Shown here: one piece after another, positions 41,945-52,768 of the stretch | How positions within the stretch are numbered: position 1 is the stretch's first letter | Layout: every line of letters begins with the position of its first letter | Assembly (NCBI RefSeq): GCF_000632845.1 | Contig: NZ_CP007474.1 | Location: 1,054,001-1,118,000, forward strand | Direction: 5' to 3' | Source: Ehrlichia japonica | GTDB taxonomy: Bacteria > Pseudomonadota > Alphaproteobacteria > Rickettsiales > Anaplasmataceae | Length of the DNA: 64,000 nucleotides | Notes under the pieces: model-generated | The model's database searches: none | What the model saw: the letters and a program-made list of their open reading frames with translations, nothing else | What the model was told of the DNA's origin: nothing | Translations under genes and position numbers: made by a program

Positions 41945-43354
41945 ATGTTCCTTTCTATAGAGGATACCTTAGACTACATAAAAAAAAATGCAATAAATTT
42001 TATTGACTTAAGGTTTACAGGTTCCAATGGCAAATGGCACCACATAACACGCAGTGCAGAGACTACAGACGCACAAGTGTTGTCAGCAGGAATTAATTTC
42101 GATAGTTCATCGATTCCTGGATGGCAGTCAATAGAAAAATCAGATATGATATTATTACCGGATGTAAGTACAGCCTTTATTGATCCATTTTCTGCCCAAT
42201 CAACATTAGTCATAATATGCTATATAGTAGATCCATATAACCAATCCCAATATTCTAAAGACCCACGATATACAGCACAAAAAGCATCTAAATATATGTT
42301 ATCTACAGGCATTGCTGATAAGTGTTATTTTGGACCAGAAGTAGAATTTTTTATATTTGACAGTGTACAATTTCACACAGGAATGTATAATTCTTACTTT
42401 AAGATAGATTCTGCAGAACACGATACTCCATTCCAAAAGAAAGAACTTTCTAACAGTCACCGTCCAAAGGCTAGAGGTGGTTACATGCCTACTCCTCCTA
42501 TTGATTCATTACATGACATTCGCTCAGAAATGTTAACAATGTTCAAAGAAGTAGGTATCATACCCTTAATACATCACCATGAAGTCGCTGCATCACAGTG
42601 TGAGGTTGGATTCCAGCATGATGAATTACTATCTAGCGCAGACAACGTGCAAAAGTGTAAGTATATAGTGCATGGAGTTGCATCGTCTTATGGTAAAACT
42701 ACAACCTTTATGCCAAAACCAGTAATACAGGACAATGGGAGCGGTATGCATTGTCACCAGTCCTTATGGAAAGATAATGTTAACCTTTTTGTCAATCCTG
42801 ATGGCAGCATATCAGAAACCTGCTTATATTATATAGGTGGGATTATTAAATATGGCAAAGCTATCAATGCATTTGCAAATCCTTCAACAAACAGTTATAA
42901 AAGGTTAGTACCACATTTTGAAGCACCAACTTGGTTGGCTTACTCATATGAAAATAGATCCTCTGCTATCCGCATACCATACGCATCAAAAAGTGATACT
43001 AATGCTAAAAGGATAGAAGTACGCTTTCCCGATCCGCTTGCAAATCCATACCTGTGTTTTTCTGCACAGTTAATGGCTGGATTGTATGGTATACAAAATA
43101 AAGTTCATCCCGGGCCAGCAATAGATAAGAATTTATACTCACTAGATAAAACAGAGCTACAACAATTAACCTCTGTAGCCAGCTCTCTCGAAGAAGCATT
43201 AGAATGTTTAGATAATAATAGAGAATTTCTGTTAGTAGGAGGCGTATTTACTAATGATCAAATTGATTCATATATAAACCTTAAAATGCTAGAAGTAAAA
43301 GATCTAAAGTTACATCCACATCCCATTGAATTTATAAATTATTACAACTCTTAA
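41945..43354 (+). CDS. glnA: Glutamine synthetase type I
   Basis: A GSI enzyme that joins ammonia to glutamate. I start it at ATG 41945, which gives 469 residues, the E. coli length; a frame open back to a TTG at 41888 is unlikely. Motifs: FDSSSIPGW, GPEVEFFIFD, NGSGMHCHQS and VPHFEAPTWLAYS (where typical GS has a longer Tyr/Arg-rich block). NLYSLDKTEL keeps the Tyr that is adenylylated in GSI-beta enzymes. Whether GlnE exists in this genome cannot be seen here. Confidence 0.94.
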   Translation: MFLSIEDTLDYIKKNAINFIDLRFTGSNGKWHHITRSAETTDAQVLSAGINFDSSSIPGWQSIEKSDMILLPDVSTAFIDPFSAQSTLVIICYIVDPYNQSQYSKDPRYTAQKASKYMLSTGIADKCYFGPEVEFFIFDSVQFHTGMYNSYFKIDSAEHDTPFQKKELSNSHRPKARGGYMPTPPIDSLHDIRSEMLTMFKEVGIIPLIHHHEVAASQCEVGFQHDELLSSADNVQKCKYIVHGVASSYGKTTTFMPKPVIQDNGSGMHCHQSLWKDNVNLFVNPDGSISETCLYYIGGIIKYGKAINAFANPSTNSYKRLVPHFEAPTWLAYSYENRSSAIRIPYASKSDTNAKRIEVRFPDPLANPYLCFSAQLMAGLYGIQNKVHPGPAIDKNLYSLDKTELQQLTSVASSLEEALECLDNNREFLLVGGVFTNDQIDSYINLKMLEVKDLKLHPHPIEFINYYNS

Positions 43355-43562
43355 ACAAATCAACGTTGTATTTGTTGTACGGTTAGTGAGCCATCATGTT
43401 TATATACCAAATTTCAGAATGGGGGGAAATGCAATGAATAAATCATTAGGTTATTATAGAAGGTCTTTATTTGTATTCACCGCTCCATAATATATATTCA
43501 AGCCCCAATGTAACATACTAACTCAATACATGCAGTTATAAAAATTTGGAGACCTATTAAAC

Positions 43563-44540
43563 ATGATAAACAACTTTAACAATATATTTCTACAATTAAA
43601 GTCACTAGTCCAACAAGACTTAGACGAAATGGAATTTCTAATTTCACACCAAAATGATAAACACATTGCTTTAATTACAGAAATTATACATCACTTAATT
43701 AAATCCGGAGGCAAAAGGATACGTCCTATAATTTTTTTCATCATATGTAAGATGCTAAATTGTAATAATGCAAATAAAATACTAATTGCAGCAGCTATTG
43801 AATTCATACACAATGCTACATTGTTACATGATGACGTTATCGATGAAAGTGAGATAAGAAGAGGAACAAAAACATCCAATTTTATATGGGGAAACAAAGC
43901 AAGTATCCTAGTAGGAGACTTCTTACTTGCTGTATCTTTTCAATGGCTTATAGAGTGTAAGAATCTGAATATATTATCTATACTATCTCAAACATCTAAT
44001 ACTATTATAGTTGGAGAAGTACAACAAATGATATCTAGTCACAATATAAACATTTCTAAGGAAAAATACATAGAAATCATTTCTGCAAAAACAGCCTCTT
44101 TATTTGGAGCAACATGTGAATCCGCTGCAAATCTAGCCCAAGTAACCAATAAGGAAAAAGAAGCGCTAAAAAGTTTTGGAAACAACTTCGGTATTTCCTT
44201 TCAAATCATGGACGATATTTTAGATTATACAGCCTCAGAAGAACAATTCGGTAAAAAACTAGGAAATGATCTTTTTACAGGCAAAACTACCTTGCCTGTT
44301 ATTATTGCATATCAAAATGCAACATCAAAAGAAAAAAAATTCTGGGATCAAATATCTGTAAATGCAAACTTAGAACAAGCTATATCCTATATTAAATCTC
44401 ATAATGCGATTGAAAAATCAATAGATATTGCAACAATTTATGTAAATCAGGCAAAATCATGTTTGAATATTTTTGCAGAGTCAAACTATAAAATGCATCT
44501 AAACAAACTACTAGATTGTATTCTACATAGAGGATATTAA
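43563..44540 (+). CDS. ispB: Polyprenyl diphosphate synthase (octaprenyl type)
   Basis: A 325-residue trans-prenyltransferase that builds the long side chain of ubiquinone. Both aspartate-rich Mg2+ sites are present: first LLHDDVIDES (FARM) and second MDDILDY (SARM), plus GGKRIRP for IPP binding. The lack of bulky residues just before the first motif fits a long-chain product, but exact chain length is inferred. The ATG at 43563 follows GGAGACCTATTAAAC. Confidence 0.9.
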   Translation: MINNFNNIFLQLKSLVQQDLDEMEFLISHQNDKHIALITEIIHHLIKSGGKRIRPIIFFIICKMLNCNNANKILIAAAIEFIHNATLLHDDVIDESEIRRGTKTSNFIWGNKASILVGDFLLAVSFQWLIECKNLNILSILSQTSNTIIVGEVQQMISSHNINISKEKYIEIISAKTASLFGATCESAANLAQVTNKEKEALKSFGNNFGISFQIMDDILDYTASEEQFGKKLGNDLFTGKTTLPVIIAYQNATSKEKKFWDQISVNANLEQAISYIKSHNAIEKSIDIATIYVNQAKSCLNIFAESNYKMHLNKLLDCILHRGY

Positions 44541-44622
44541 ATTAGCCAAATATTTTGCAGTTATATTCAAATAGATTGAGGATTTAAAGACAAGTAAGGC
44601 TGATAATATAACTATTTTAAAT

Positions 44623-46500
44623 TTACATCATTTTCTTAACAACATCTATTTCTTCAATATCTAAATGTGATAACAATATATTTTTCATAATTTGTTCCTT
44701 TTGATTCATCACCTCATTATCGATACGACTCACATGTTGAACATACAGAAAACAACACAAACTAACAACTGCAAAAAACACAATAGATACCACTGAGACT
44801 AACACAGTCCTATATAAACTTTGCTCAAACCCGAAAACAGGCTTGGTCTTGAATCCTAAAACAATATTTAGCGCACACAATGATAAAAATACCATAAAGA
44901 CAAGTAAAAACAAAAGTTTAAAATCATCACGCTCATTCTTAACGCTCATATAGAGCTCTCTAGCATCAGACAGTTCAGTAAATTTAGAATACATTAAGTC
45001 ATACATACGTTTTATAAGCGAATATAATACGTGACCATATTTACTGTGACCAACAACTTTATACTCATCTGAAAAACAGAAATTTACACATAGGGCATGT
45101 TGTGAATCGATTCTAGAATCATATATGGGTAATCTACTACTCACTTGAGAAAAATTTTGCAATAAAGCTTCAAGGTCTCTACTACATATGTTTGTCATAT
45201 TAGCATTCATTATATCATACACAGTATGCCCTAAATTATTTTTGACATCACACAACTGCTCAAAAGACACCATAGTTAGCAATAATCGATAAGACTTTAT
45301 ACATTCAGTCATGTAAGCTTCAATTTCTTTCACTAATGCTTGGTTATTTTTTAAGGATATTTTAATCCTATTTGACATTTCAGCAATAGCCATTTCATTG
45401 GTTACAATCGGTTTCAGATTCCTATCTAAATCTTTCTTATGTAGTATGTTATAATATGAAAGCACCTTTGCAAAACTTATAAAATACATATATGAGAGAA
45501 CATGTAATGGAGTATCTCCATGAGAATTTTGTTGTGTCAATATCAAGGGTGCATTTTTCGCAAAGTATCGTATAACCACATAATTCATATATGGGGCACA
45601 TGCTGCATAATGCATTGGATTATTACCATAATTATCTGGTTCACTAACCATTTCAACTCTTTCATAGACTAATAATTGTATTATTTCACACAAAAAACTT
45701 TCTTGCTTTTTTTGATTGCACATATTTACAGCATAATGCACAGCATTCCTACCTCGAGCATCAAGCTTATATTGAGAGAAACTCATTAAAAGTGTTTTTA
45801 CTAGTAAATATGATAAGTCCGCACACTCAGACTCACCGGTTAGAAAATACAATCTAACCAAAGCACTCATCATATCCCCAGGAAGGCTAGCATCACCAAA
45901 CCCATTTGACCAAGATAAAAATTCAGAAACCTGCTGCGCAGAAATCCTCTGCTCTGCAACAGCTGTATTAATTTTATCAGCTACTATCTCCACAGCGTGT
46001 ATTACAGACTTGAACATCTCTGTTCTGAGCTTTATTTTATTTTGCTGTACAACCTCCAGATCTGTTTCTTCTTGGGAAGTTTCATTATCAAGCACATTTA
46101 ATAAAGTCTTGCATACTTTACCAGAAACAGACTTATACGCACGTCTCAGCTTATTAGACATTTCTTTCACTTCAGTAGCTTGCAAATCTACAGTTTGATC
46201 TTCATCTACACTAGATTGCCTAACTGCCTCTAGCAGCACTGCTTTAAGTCGCTCTTTTATAGCATTACTAGAATCACTTTGAATTTCAGATACATCATAC
46301 AATGACATGATTAAATAATAGAATACTGAACCAACCTCATCTTTCAACAACAGCACATCCTCAGCTTCTAAAGATTCTAGCGTTTTTAAAAACGACATAT
46401 CATATGCTAATATTTCACTAAATAAGATAGGCCGAGTATATTTCGTTATAGCTATTTTACGAACAATGAACATACTAATACCTTCTAATATAGAACTCAC
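44623..46500 (-). CDS. Ankyrin-repeat protein with two C-terminal membrane helices
   Basis: A 625-residue protein. The first 210 residues are helical and charged with no known domain. Ankyrin-like repeats follow at about residues 243-276 (DARGRNAVHYAVN), 285-318 (DNYGNNPMHYAACA), 321-350 (NSHGDTPLHVLSYM) and a degenerate one near 426 (NNLGHTVYDIM). Two hydrophobic helices lie near 520-543 and 562-588, followed by a short acidic tail. There is no signal peptide. Ankyrin proteins of Anaplasmataceae include type IV secretion effectors such as AnkA, but the C-terminal helices suggest a membrane protein in the bacterium or inserted into a host membrane. No close family is recognised. Confidence 0.8.
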   Translation of the reverse strand: MSSILEGISMFIVRKIAITKYTRPILFSEILAYDMSFLKTLESLEAEDVLLLKDEVGSVFYYLIMSLYDVSEIQSDSSNAIKERLKAVLLEAVRQSSVDEDQTVDLQATEVKEMSNKLRRAYKSVSGKVCKTLLNVLDNETSQEETDLEVVQQNKIKLRTEMFKSVIHAVEIVADKINTAVAEQRISAQQVSEFLSWSNGFGDASLPGDMMSALVRLYFLTGESECADLSYLLVKTLLMSFSQYKLDARGRNAVHYAVNMCNQKKQESFLCEIIQLLVYERVEMVSEPDNYGNNPMHYAACAPYMNYVVIRYFAKNAPLILTQQNSHGDTPLHVLSYMYFISFAKVLSYYNILHKKDLDRNLKPIVTNEMAIAEMSNRIKISLKNNQALVKEIEAYMTECIKSYRLLLTMVSFEQLCDVKNNLGHTVYDIMNANMTNICSRDLEALLQNFSQVSSRLPIYDSRIDSQHALCVNFCFSDEYKVVGHSKYGHVLYSLIKRMYDLMYSKFTELSDARELYMSVKNERDDFKLLFLLVFMVFLSLCALNIVLGFKTKPVFGFEQSLYRTVLVSVVSIVFFAVVSLCCFLYVQHVSRIDNEVMNQKEQIMKNILLSHLDIEEIDVVKKMM

Positions 46501-46533
46501 TCATTGTATTCAAAAATCAAAAGTATCAATTCA

Positions 46534-47250
46534 TTAATTTCGACATATGAAATCTTTGACATACTGATTATCTATGTTCTTTATATTCTGAGCAGATTCA
46601 CATGCAATAATTTTCCCGTTATATAACACAGCTATTTTACTCGCAATCTTAAAAGCACTACTAATATCATGAGTAATAGTAATAACTGTTAAATTAAATT
46701 CTTTATGACATCTTATTATGATTTCATTCACAACATCAGACATTATTGGATCCAACCCTGAAGTCGGTTCATCAAGGATCATAATTTTAGGTTCACTAAC
46801 AATAGCTCTAGCCAATGCTATTCTCTTTTTCATGCCGCCAGATAACTCAATAGGATATCTATCCAGTACATCAGTACTCAATCCTACCAAATTCAATCCA
46901 GAAGCAGCAATTTCCCTTGACAACCGTTTATCACGATTAAATCTATAATGTAAGTTAAAAGCAATATTTTCACATACCGTTAAACTATCAAATAACGCAC
47001 AATTTTGAAATAAAACCCCAAAATTTTTAATCAAGCTTTTATTATGTCTAATATCAACACCGCTAACAATTACCCTACCAGAAGTAGGAGTTATCAAACC
47101 TAATATTGTTTTTGCTAATACAGACTTTCCACTACCTGATTCCCCAACAATAACTAATGACTCCCCATATGCAATATCAAGACTTATTCCTTTCAGTACT
47201 TGATGTCCATGAAAATCTATATGTAAATCAGATAAAGAAATATAATTCAT
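46534..47250 (-). CDS. mlaF: MlaF-like ABC transporter ATPase
   Basis: A 238-residue ATPase of the Mla/Ttg2A phospholipid (or organic solvent) transport system. Walker A GESGSGKS near residue 37, signature LSGGMKKR with the Mla-typical GGM, Walker B ILDEPTSGLDP. It lies 11 bases after mlaE on the same strand. The system moves phospholipids between inner and outer membranes. Confidence 0.92.
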   Translation of the reverse strand: MNYISLSDLHIDFHGHQVLKGISLDIAYGESLVIVGESGSGKSVLAKTILGLITPTSGRVIVSGVDIRHNKSLIKNFGVLFQNCALFDSLTVCENIAFNLHYRFNRDKRLSREIAASGLNLVGLSTDVLDRYPIELSGGMKKRIALARAIVSEPKIMILDEPTSGLDPIMSDVVNEIIIRCHKEFNLTVITITHDISSAFKIASKIAVLYNGKIIACESAQNIKNIDNQYVKDFICRN

Positions 47251-47261
47251 AAAATCAACTA

Positions 47262-48098
47262 CTATGAATAAAATACAGTAATAATATAATTGAATAAGAT
47301 GATAAACATGGATGAGACAACAACAACATAAGTAGTGGCCAATCCAACACCTCTAGCTCCACCACTACAATAATAACCGCTATAACACCCCATAAAGGAT
47401 ATTATAAAACCAAACACTGTTGCTTTAACTAAACCTAAAGTAATATCTCGAACATGCAAAAACTTCATCACTCCCCTTATATACATTTCAGAAGTATATC
47501 CCAACTGATATGAGCCAATAATATATCCACCGTAAGCACCAATTAAATCAGCACATACAATCAATATAGGCATAGCAATCATCGCAGAAACAATACGAGG
47601 AACAATCAAATATTTAAATGGATGAGTATCTAATGTAAACAAAGCATCTATTTGCTCAGTAATACGCATAGTACCTATTTCAGCAGCAATAGCTGCTCCT
47701 ACACGTCCTGCAATAATAAGACCAATCAATACTGGCCCTAATTCCCTTACAATAGCAACAACTACTACTCCAGAAACAAAATCACTTGAAACATCATTAC
47801 GTATTATTAGAAAATTCTGTAAAATTAACACTGCACCAGTAAATATTGCAGTAATACCAACTATGGGTAGTGAGAAAAAGAATATCTCTATAAATTGTTT
47901 TAATATAACCCCATAGTAATAAGGAGGCACAAAACAATTATATACAAACCTTACAAAAAAAACAAAAGAATGTCCTATATTAAAAATTACACCAATTACG
48001 TACCTGCCAATAGTTTGCAATAACCAAACTGGCATTAAATATAAACGTAAAAACTGCATGACAATACACCACATCTTTTCAAGTAGCAACATAAACAA
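47262..48098 (-). CDS. mlaE: MlaE-like ABC transporter permease
   Basis: A permease of the MlaE/Ttg2B family with five to six helices. Motifs: ELGPVLIGLIIAGRVGAAIAAEIGTMRITEQIDAL and GCYSGYYCSGGARGVGLATT, both highly typical. The frame opens at TTG 48098; internal ATGs at 48092, 48074 and 48059 are alternatives, and the last (MQFLRLYLMPVW) looks closest to family N-termini. mlaD is not adjacent; mlaC is at 60.6 kb. Confidence 0.92.
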   Translation of the reverse strand: MFMLLLEKMWCIVMQFLRLYLMPVWLLQTIGRYVIGVIFNIGHSFVFFVRFVYNCFVPPYYYGVILKQFIEIFFFSLPIVGITAIFTGAVLILQNFLIIRNDVSSDFVSGVVVVAIVRELGPVLIGLIIAGRVGAAIAAEIGTMRITEQIDALFTLDTHPFKYLIVPRIVSAMIAMPILIVCADLIGAYGGYIIGSYQLGYTSEMYIRGVMKFLHVRDITLGLVKATVFGFIISFMGCYSGYYCSGGARGVGLATTYVVVVSSMFIILFNYIITVFYS

Positions 48099-48652
48099 AC
48101 TTCATACCACACAACTTACTTTATTAGTCACAACAAAACCTTCAGCTGTAAATTAAGCACAAAATTATATTAAACCTTATTGAAATGAGATATATCTAAT
48201 TAATTAATATATTAGATAAACTCCTTAAGCAAATCAGTGTAACAAAAAACCTGTTTTTATAAAACTATAATTTTACAAACCACAAACATTTGAAATAAAT
48301 ATTACAACACTAAATATCTATACTCATAGCTTAAATCACTCTAGTGATTTATATGAGGCTCACTAGATCATATAATACATTAATATAAAAAATTTAAGAT
48401 TCTATAAAGTTACTCACATATTATATGGTATAATATATCTGTTTTAGCTTATTTAGTGCAATATTATATTATCAGATATTACCTGTATATTCTGATTTTT
48501 CAAGATAATAATAGAATATAAACATAAAAGACTATACAGTATCAGACCTAAACACATATCTTACCAATTACAATAAAAATAATATGGGAAAATCTATAAT
48601 CTAATTAAAAAAATAAACATAAGAAAATATTAACGTTTCAAATATAGAAAAC
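48099..48652. other. Intergenic, 554 bases, no gene seen
   Basis: Upstream of mlaE and downstream of rpe, both on the minus strand. Very AT-rich; no supported feature. Confidence 0.4.
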
Positions 48653-49339
48653 CTATAAACAAGACTTAAGTTGCTGTATATAATCTAACATATTACCTGC
48701 CTTAAAAATTGCAGACCCAACAACTAAAATATCTGCACCAGCTTCGACTACACTTTTAGCATTCCCAATATTAATACCACCATCTACAGCTATTTTAGTT
48801 TTTAATGAATACTTCTCTATCATGTCACGAACACATGAAATTTTATCTAACTGAGATGCAATAAATTGCTGTCCCCCAAAACCAGGATTTACCGTCATAA
48901 TCAACACAAGATCAAGTTCAAAAATAATATACTCTAAAATATTATAGTGAGACGTTGGAACAAGAGATAACCCAGCACTTCTTTTATAAGATTTAACCTT
49001 CCTTATTACACGATCTAAGTGTATATCAGACTCCGCATGAACAGTAATCATATCTGCTCCCGCATCAACAAAAGCTTCTATATAATTACTAGGAGAATTA
49101 ATCATGAGATGCACATCAAACGGAATAGTTGTATACTTTCTTATTGCAGAAATAACAACAGGCCCTATAGTAATATTAGGTACAAAATTACCATCCATCA
49201 CATCTATGTGGATATAATCTACACTTGCATCTGCCAGCATCTCTACTGATTTACCTAAATTAGCAAAATCTGCTGATAGTATAGAACTAGATACTTCTAT
49301 AATTTTTGTTTTACTAAAATTATTCTTTTTTGTTAACAC
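48653..49339 (-). CDS. rpe: Ribulose-phosphate 3-epimerase
   Basis: A 228-residue TIM-barrel enzyme interconverting ribulose and xylulose 5-phosphates. Motifs: SSSILSADFANLG, HIDVMDGNFVPNI, MTVNPGFGGQ and VDGGINIGNAK, with metal His and Asp residues in place. It belongs to the non-oxidative pentose phosphate pathway and fits with the aldolase as a source of ribose. RibB uses the same substrate pool. Confidence 0.95.
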   Translation of the reverse strand: MLTKKNNFSKTKIIEVSSSILSADFANLGKSVEMLADASVDYIHIDVMDGNFVPNITIGPVVISAIRKYTTIPFDVHLMINSPSNYIEAFVDAGADMITVHAESDIHLDRVIRKVKSYKRSAGLSLVPTSHYNILEYIIFELDLVLIMTVNPGFGGQQFIASQLDKISCVRDMIEKYSLKTKIAVDGGINIGNAKSVVEAGADILVVGSAIFKAGNMLDYIQQLKSCL

Positions 49340-49865
49340 GTGAATTTTGATAATGAAACATACAGTTTACAGTCTATTGAATTTCACATAATTTTCAAGC
49401 ATGTAGAAAAACAACAAGTATTTTTGATCTTTCTTGATGGAATTAAGATTACATATACTATAAAGAAATTACATCAAATTCAGTAAAATTACACACACAA
49501 TTCACCTATAATTACTATCCTAATAATCTAAGCTAAAAATGTTTTTTAAAGCAAGCTTCTTATAAAATTAGTGACTAAATATTTTTAACTCACTCTTCAA
49601 TACAATCCATGCAAATAAATACTCTTAATCTATAATTTACGAAAATTACAGCAACATAACTTTAATTCATGACACTAGAATATCAAGTTATTTTATATCA
49701 CCATTATCTTAGTAATAACATCACATTTTTTAAGCTAACAAAATACAGTATTATCACAATTATATTAAACCTATTTTTACTATATAGTATTTAAATCAAT
49801 ACTAATCAACTTCAATGGCACTGTTCTAACCATAACTAGCGTCAATATCAGTTATGAACTAAAAA
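49340..49865. other. Intergenic, 526 bases, no gene seen
   Basis: Upstream of rpe and downstream of polA, both on the minus strand. No supported feature. Confidence 0.4.
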
Positions 49866-52445
49866 CTACTTTTTACTATATGGAACTAGATCAGCCCAAT
49901 TATCTCCTACAGAGACATCAATTTTTAATGGTACTGACAATTTAATCACACCTTCCATTACTTCTGTTATGACTTCTACTGTGTAATCTACATATTCTTC
50001 TAAAACTTCAAATAGCAATTCATCATGCACTTGAAGTATAAGTGAACCATTTGTAATTCTATCAAACAAGTGAATCATTGACATCTTTATTATATCAGCT
50101 GATGTCCCTTGCAAAGGAGCATTAATAGCTGCCCTTTCAGAGAAATTTCTCGCCGTAATATTACTGCTATTAATATCTTTTACAAAACATTTTCTACCAA
50201 AAATAGTCCTAGTATAACCATGAGTTTTTGCATAAATCTTAATATTATCCATATAAGATTGAATTTCCGGATATGACTTAAAATAGTTATCAATATATGC
50301 ACTTGCTTCGGACTTAGAAATACCAAGCTGTTTAGCTAGACCAAATGCACTCATACCATAAATGATACCAAAATTTATTGATTTTGCCTTTCTTCTTAAG
50401 TTTTTATCTAAATTTTGGGTCCCAAATATCTGTCTTGCTGTTATTGAATGTATATCTTGATCTAAAGAAAATGCATCTTTAAATGCCTGTACATTGGCTA
50501 TATGTGCTATTATTCGCAGTTCTATTTGTGAATAATCAGCAGAAATTAGCTTGTATCCTCTTTTTGCAACAAACGCTCTTCTTATAGCACTACCTTCCTC
50601 ACTCCTAATTGGAATATTCTGTAAATTTGGATTGCTTGAACTCAACCTACCAGTAGCAGTTGATATCATAGAGTAAAAAGTATGTATTCTCCCACTATTA
50701 CTATCTATCTGCTTCCCCAAAGCATCAGTATAAGTACCTTTTAACTTTGTAAAATGACGCCATTTTAATACTTTATCCGCTATTTCAATTTCATTAAATA
50801 CAAGATCATTTAAAACTTCAGCATCTGTACTATAACTACCTGAACTTAATCTTTTACCTTTCTTTATACCCATCTTATCAAATAAGATACTTCCCAACTG
50901 TTTTGAAGATGCAATATTAAATTCTGTTCCTGAAAGTCTATATATTTCATTTTCTAGCATATTGATGTTTTTTGAAAAAGTAGATGACAATGTTTTTAAA
51001 ATATCAATATCAATCAATATACCCGTCTTTTCCATGCTATCTAACACATGAATCAACGGTTTCTCAATCCTTTCATAGATAGTATACAATTGATTTGCAA
51101 ATAGCTCCTTCTTAAGTAGCTTATGCAACAACAATAAAGTTGTAGCTTCTATGTTAGTAACATCTTGCTTAACATTATAACTAACTAGATTTCGTAATGA
51201 ATGATTATGTGCACTTGGATTTAAAACATATGACATTATCATAATATCATCAAAAGCTATAATATTCACATCAGGAATAATTTTCAACAATGTCTTTACA
51301 TCATATATTACTTTTAACACATAATTTAAACTAAGTACTGATTTAATAAGCCCTAATGCATTATCTATATGATCTTTATCAATATGGAGCAAAACGTCTT
51401 TCCTATAGGATAAAGAAATGCTATCAATAGCATTATCGGTTACTTCTATATGTAACGCCATTATTCCTTCACTTTTACAGTTTTCAACAAATACTTTAAA
51501 TGACTCAGCAGAGTAGTGTATAACCTTGTTATTAACCATAGTATCACTACTATCATTAGAATTTTGGTTAGTAGATGATGTGCTTGTTTTTAAAATCTTA
51601 TTAACTTTGCTTTCTAAAGAATGCAATTCATATTTCTTGAAAAATTCCATTAATTCCTGTATCTTAGAAACCTGAAAAACATATTTTTCTATATCCTCAC
51701 ATATATCTATCTTATCATACAAAGTTACCAATTTACGAGATAATATCGCCTGACTACTATACTGAACTATTGATTCACGACACCTATTTGTTTTAATTTC
51801 ATGTGCACGTAATAACAAATCATCTAATGACTTAAAATCATTAAGCAGCCTCGCTGCTGTTTTGACTCCAATACCTGGAACCCCAGGTATATTATCTGAT
51901 GCATCCCCTGTCAAAGATAAGAAATCCAACAACTGACTTGATGATATGCCAAATTTACTTCGTACATCCTCTTCCTCAATGTATTTATTTTTCATCGGAT
52001 CAAATATATAAATACCGTATTTTAGAAGTTGTAATAAATCTTTATCCGATGTTACAACTGTCACTTTAATATCTTGTAATTTGCAATATTTTTTACCCAA
52101 AGTCGCTATGACATCATCCGCTTCATACCCCACCACTTCTTCAGAAGCTATGTTAAAAGCACTGACGGTTTCTCTTAACAATGAAAATTGCGATATTAAG
52201 TCATCAGGAAGCTTAGGACGATTGCTTTTATATTCTGGATATATATCATGACGAAAATTCTTACTACCAGTATCAAATACAACAACTAAATAATCAGTTT
52301 CATGTTTTTCTATATACTTTAAAAAAATATTTATAAAACCATAAACTCCACCAATAGGCAATCCATAAGATGTTCTAAGATTTGGTAAAGCATAGTATGC
52401 TCTGAAGAGTAATCCATAAGCATCTATAATTGTAAAAACACGCAT
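49866..52445 (-). CDS. polA: DNA polymerase I, proofreading site apparently lost
   Basis: An 859-residue polymerase with a complete 5' nuclease domain (residues 1 to about 290; VVGYEADDVIATLG, SDKDLLQLL, GDASDNIPGVPGIGVKTAA) and a complete polymerase domain: motif A SADYSQIELR, motif B RRKAKSINFGIIYG, motif C QVHDELLFEV. The middle 3'-5' exonuclease domain is present in outline, but its metal-binding Asp positions look replaced: MALHIEVTD where E. coli has FDTETD, KVIYDVKTLLK at ExoII, and EATTLLLLH at ExoIII. So it repairs and fills gaps but probably cannot proofread. Confidence 0.94.
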   Translation of the reverse strand: MRVFTIIDAYGLLFRAYYALPNLRTSYGLPIGGVYGFINIFLKYIEKHETDYLVVVFDTGSKNFRHDIYPEYKSNRPKLPDDLISQFSLLRETVSAFNIASEEVVGYEADDVIATLGKKYCKLQDIKVTVVTSDKDLLQLLKYGIYIFDPMKNKYIEEEDVRSKFGISSSQLLDFLSLTGDASDNIPGVPGIGVKTAARLLNDFKSLDDLLLRAHEIKTNRCRESIVQYSSQAILSRKLVTLYDKIDICEDIEKYVFQVSKIQELMEFFKKYELHSLESKVNKILKTSTSSTNQNSNDSSDTMVNNKVIHYSAESFKVFVENCKSEGIMALHIEVTDNAIDSISLSYRKDVLLHIDKDHIDNALGLIKSVLSLNYVLKVIYDVKTLLKIIPDVNIIAFDDIMIMSYVLNPSAHNHSLRNLVSYNVKQDVTNIEATTLLLLHKLLKKELFANQLYTIYERIEKPLIHVLDSMEKTGILIDIDILKTLSSTFSKNINMLENEIYRLSGTEFNIASSKQLGSILFDKMGIKKGKRLSSGSYSTDAEVLNDLVFNEIEIADKVLKWRHFTKLKGTYTDALGKQIDSNSGRIHTFYSMISTATGRLSSSNPNLQNIPIRSEEGSAIRRAFVAKRGYKLISADYSQIELRIIAHIANVQAFKDAFSLDQDIHSITARQIFGTQNLDKNLRRKAKSINFGIIYGMSAFGLAKQLGISKSEASAYIDNYFKSYPEIQSYMDNIKIYAKTHGYTRTIFGRKCFVKDINSSNITARNFSERAAINAPLQGTSADIIKMSMIHLFDRITNGSLILQVHDELLFEVLEEYVDYTVEVITEVMEGVIKLSVPLKIDVSVGDNWADLVPYSKK

Positions 52446-52768
52446 TATTTAAACATGCTATATAAAATCTACAAATTCTACACTTTACAATTTTATTAGT
52501 ACACACAATTCCATAATCAAACGGATTATAAAACTCATGCAGCTTTTGCTAAACTCAAAGTATAGTAGAATTTTACACAATAACAATCAATCATATAGAC
52601 ATAAAATCCGTTATATCATCAATATAGAACAACATACTACAAAAACCATGTTTACATATAAACACCACAAAATTAACTAGAAAAAGTTTTTTCGATAACA
52701 TAAATTATCTATTATTTAATAAAATCACATTAATATTTTTAGTAAGTACAATTATTGGTATACTAAAT
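52446..52768. other. Divergent intergenic region polA/repeat protein, 323 bases
   Basis: No gene seen. It should carry promoters for both flanking genes. Confidence 0.35.
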
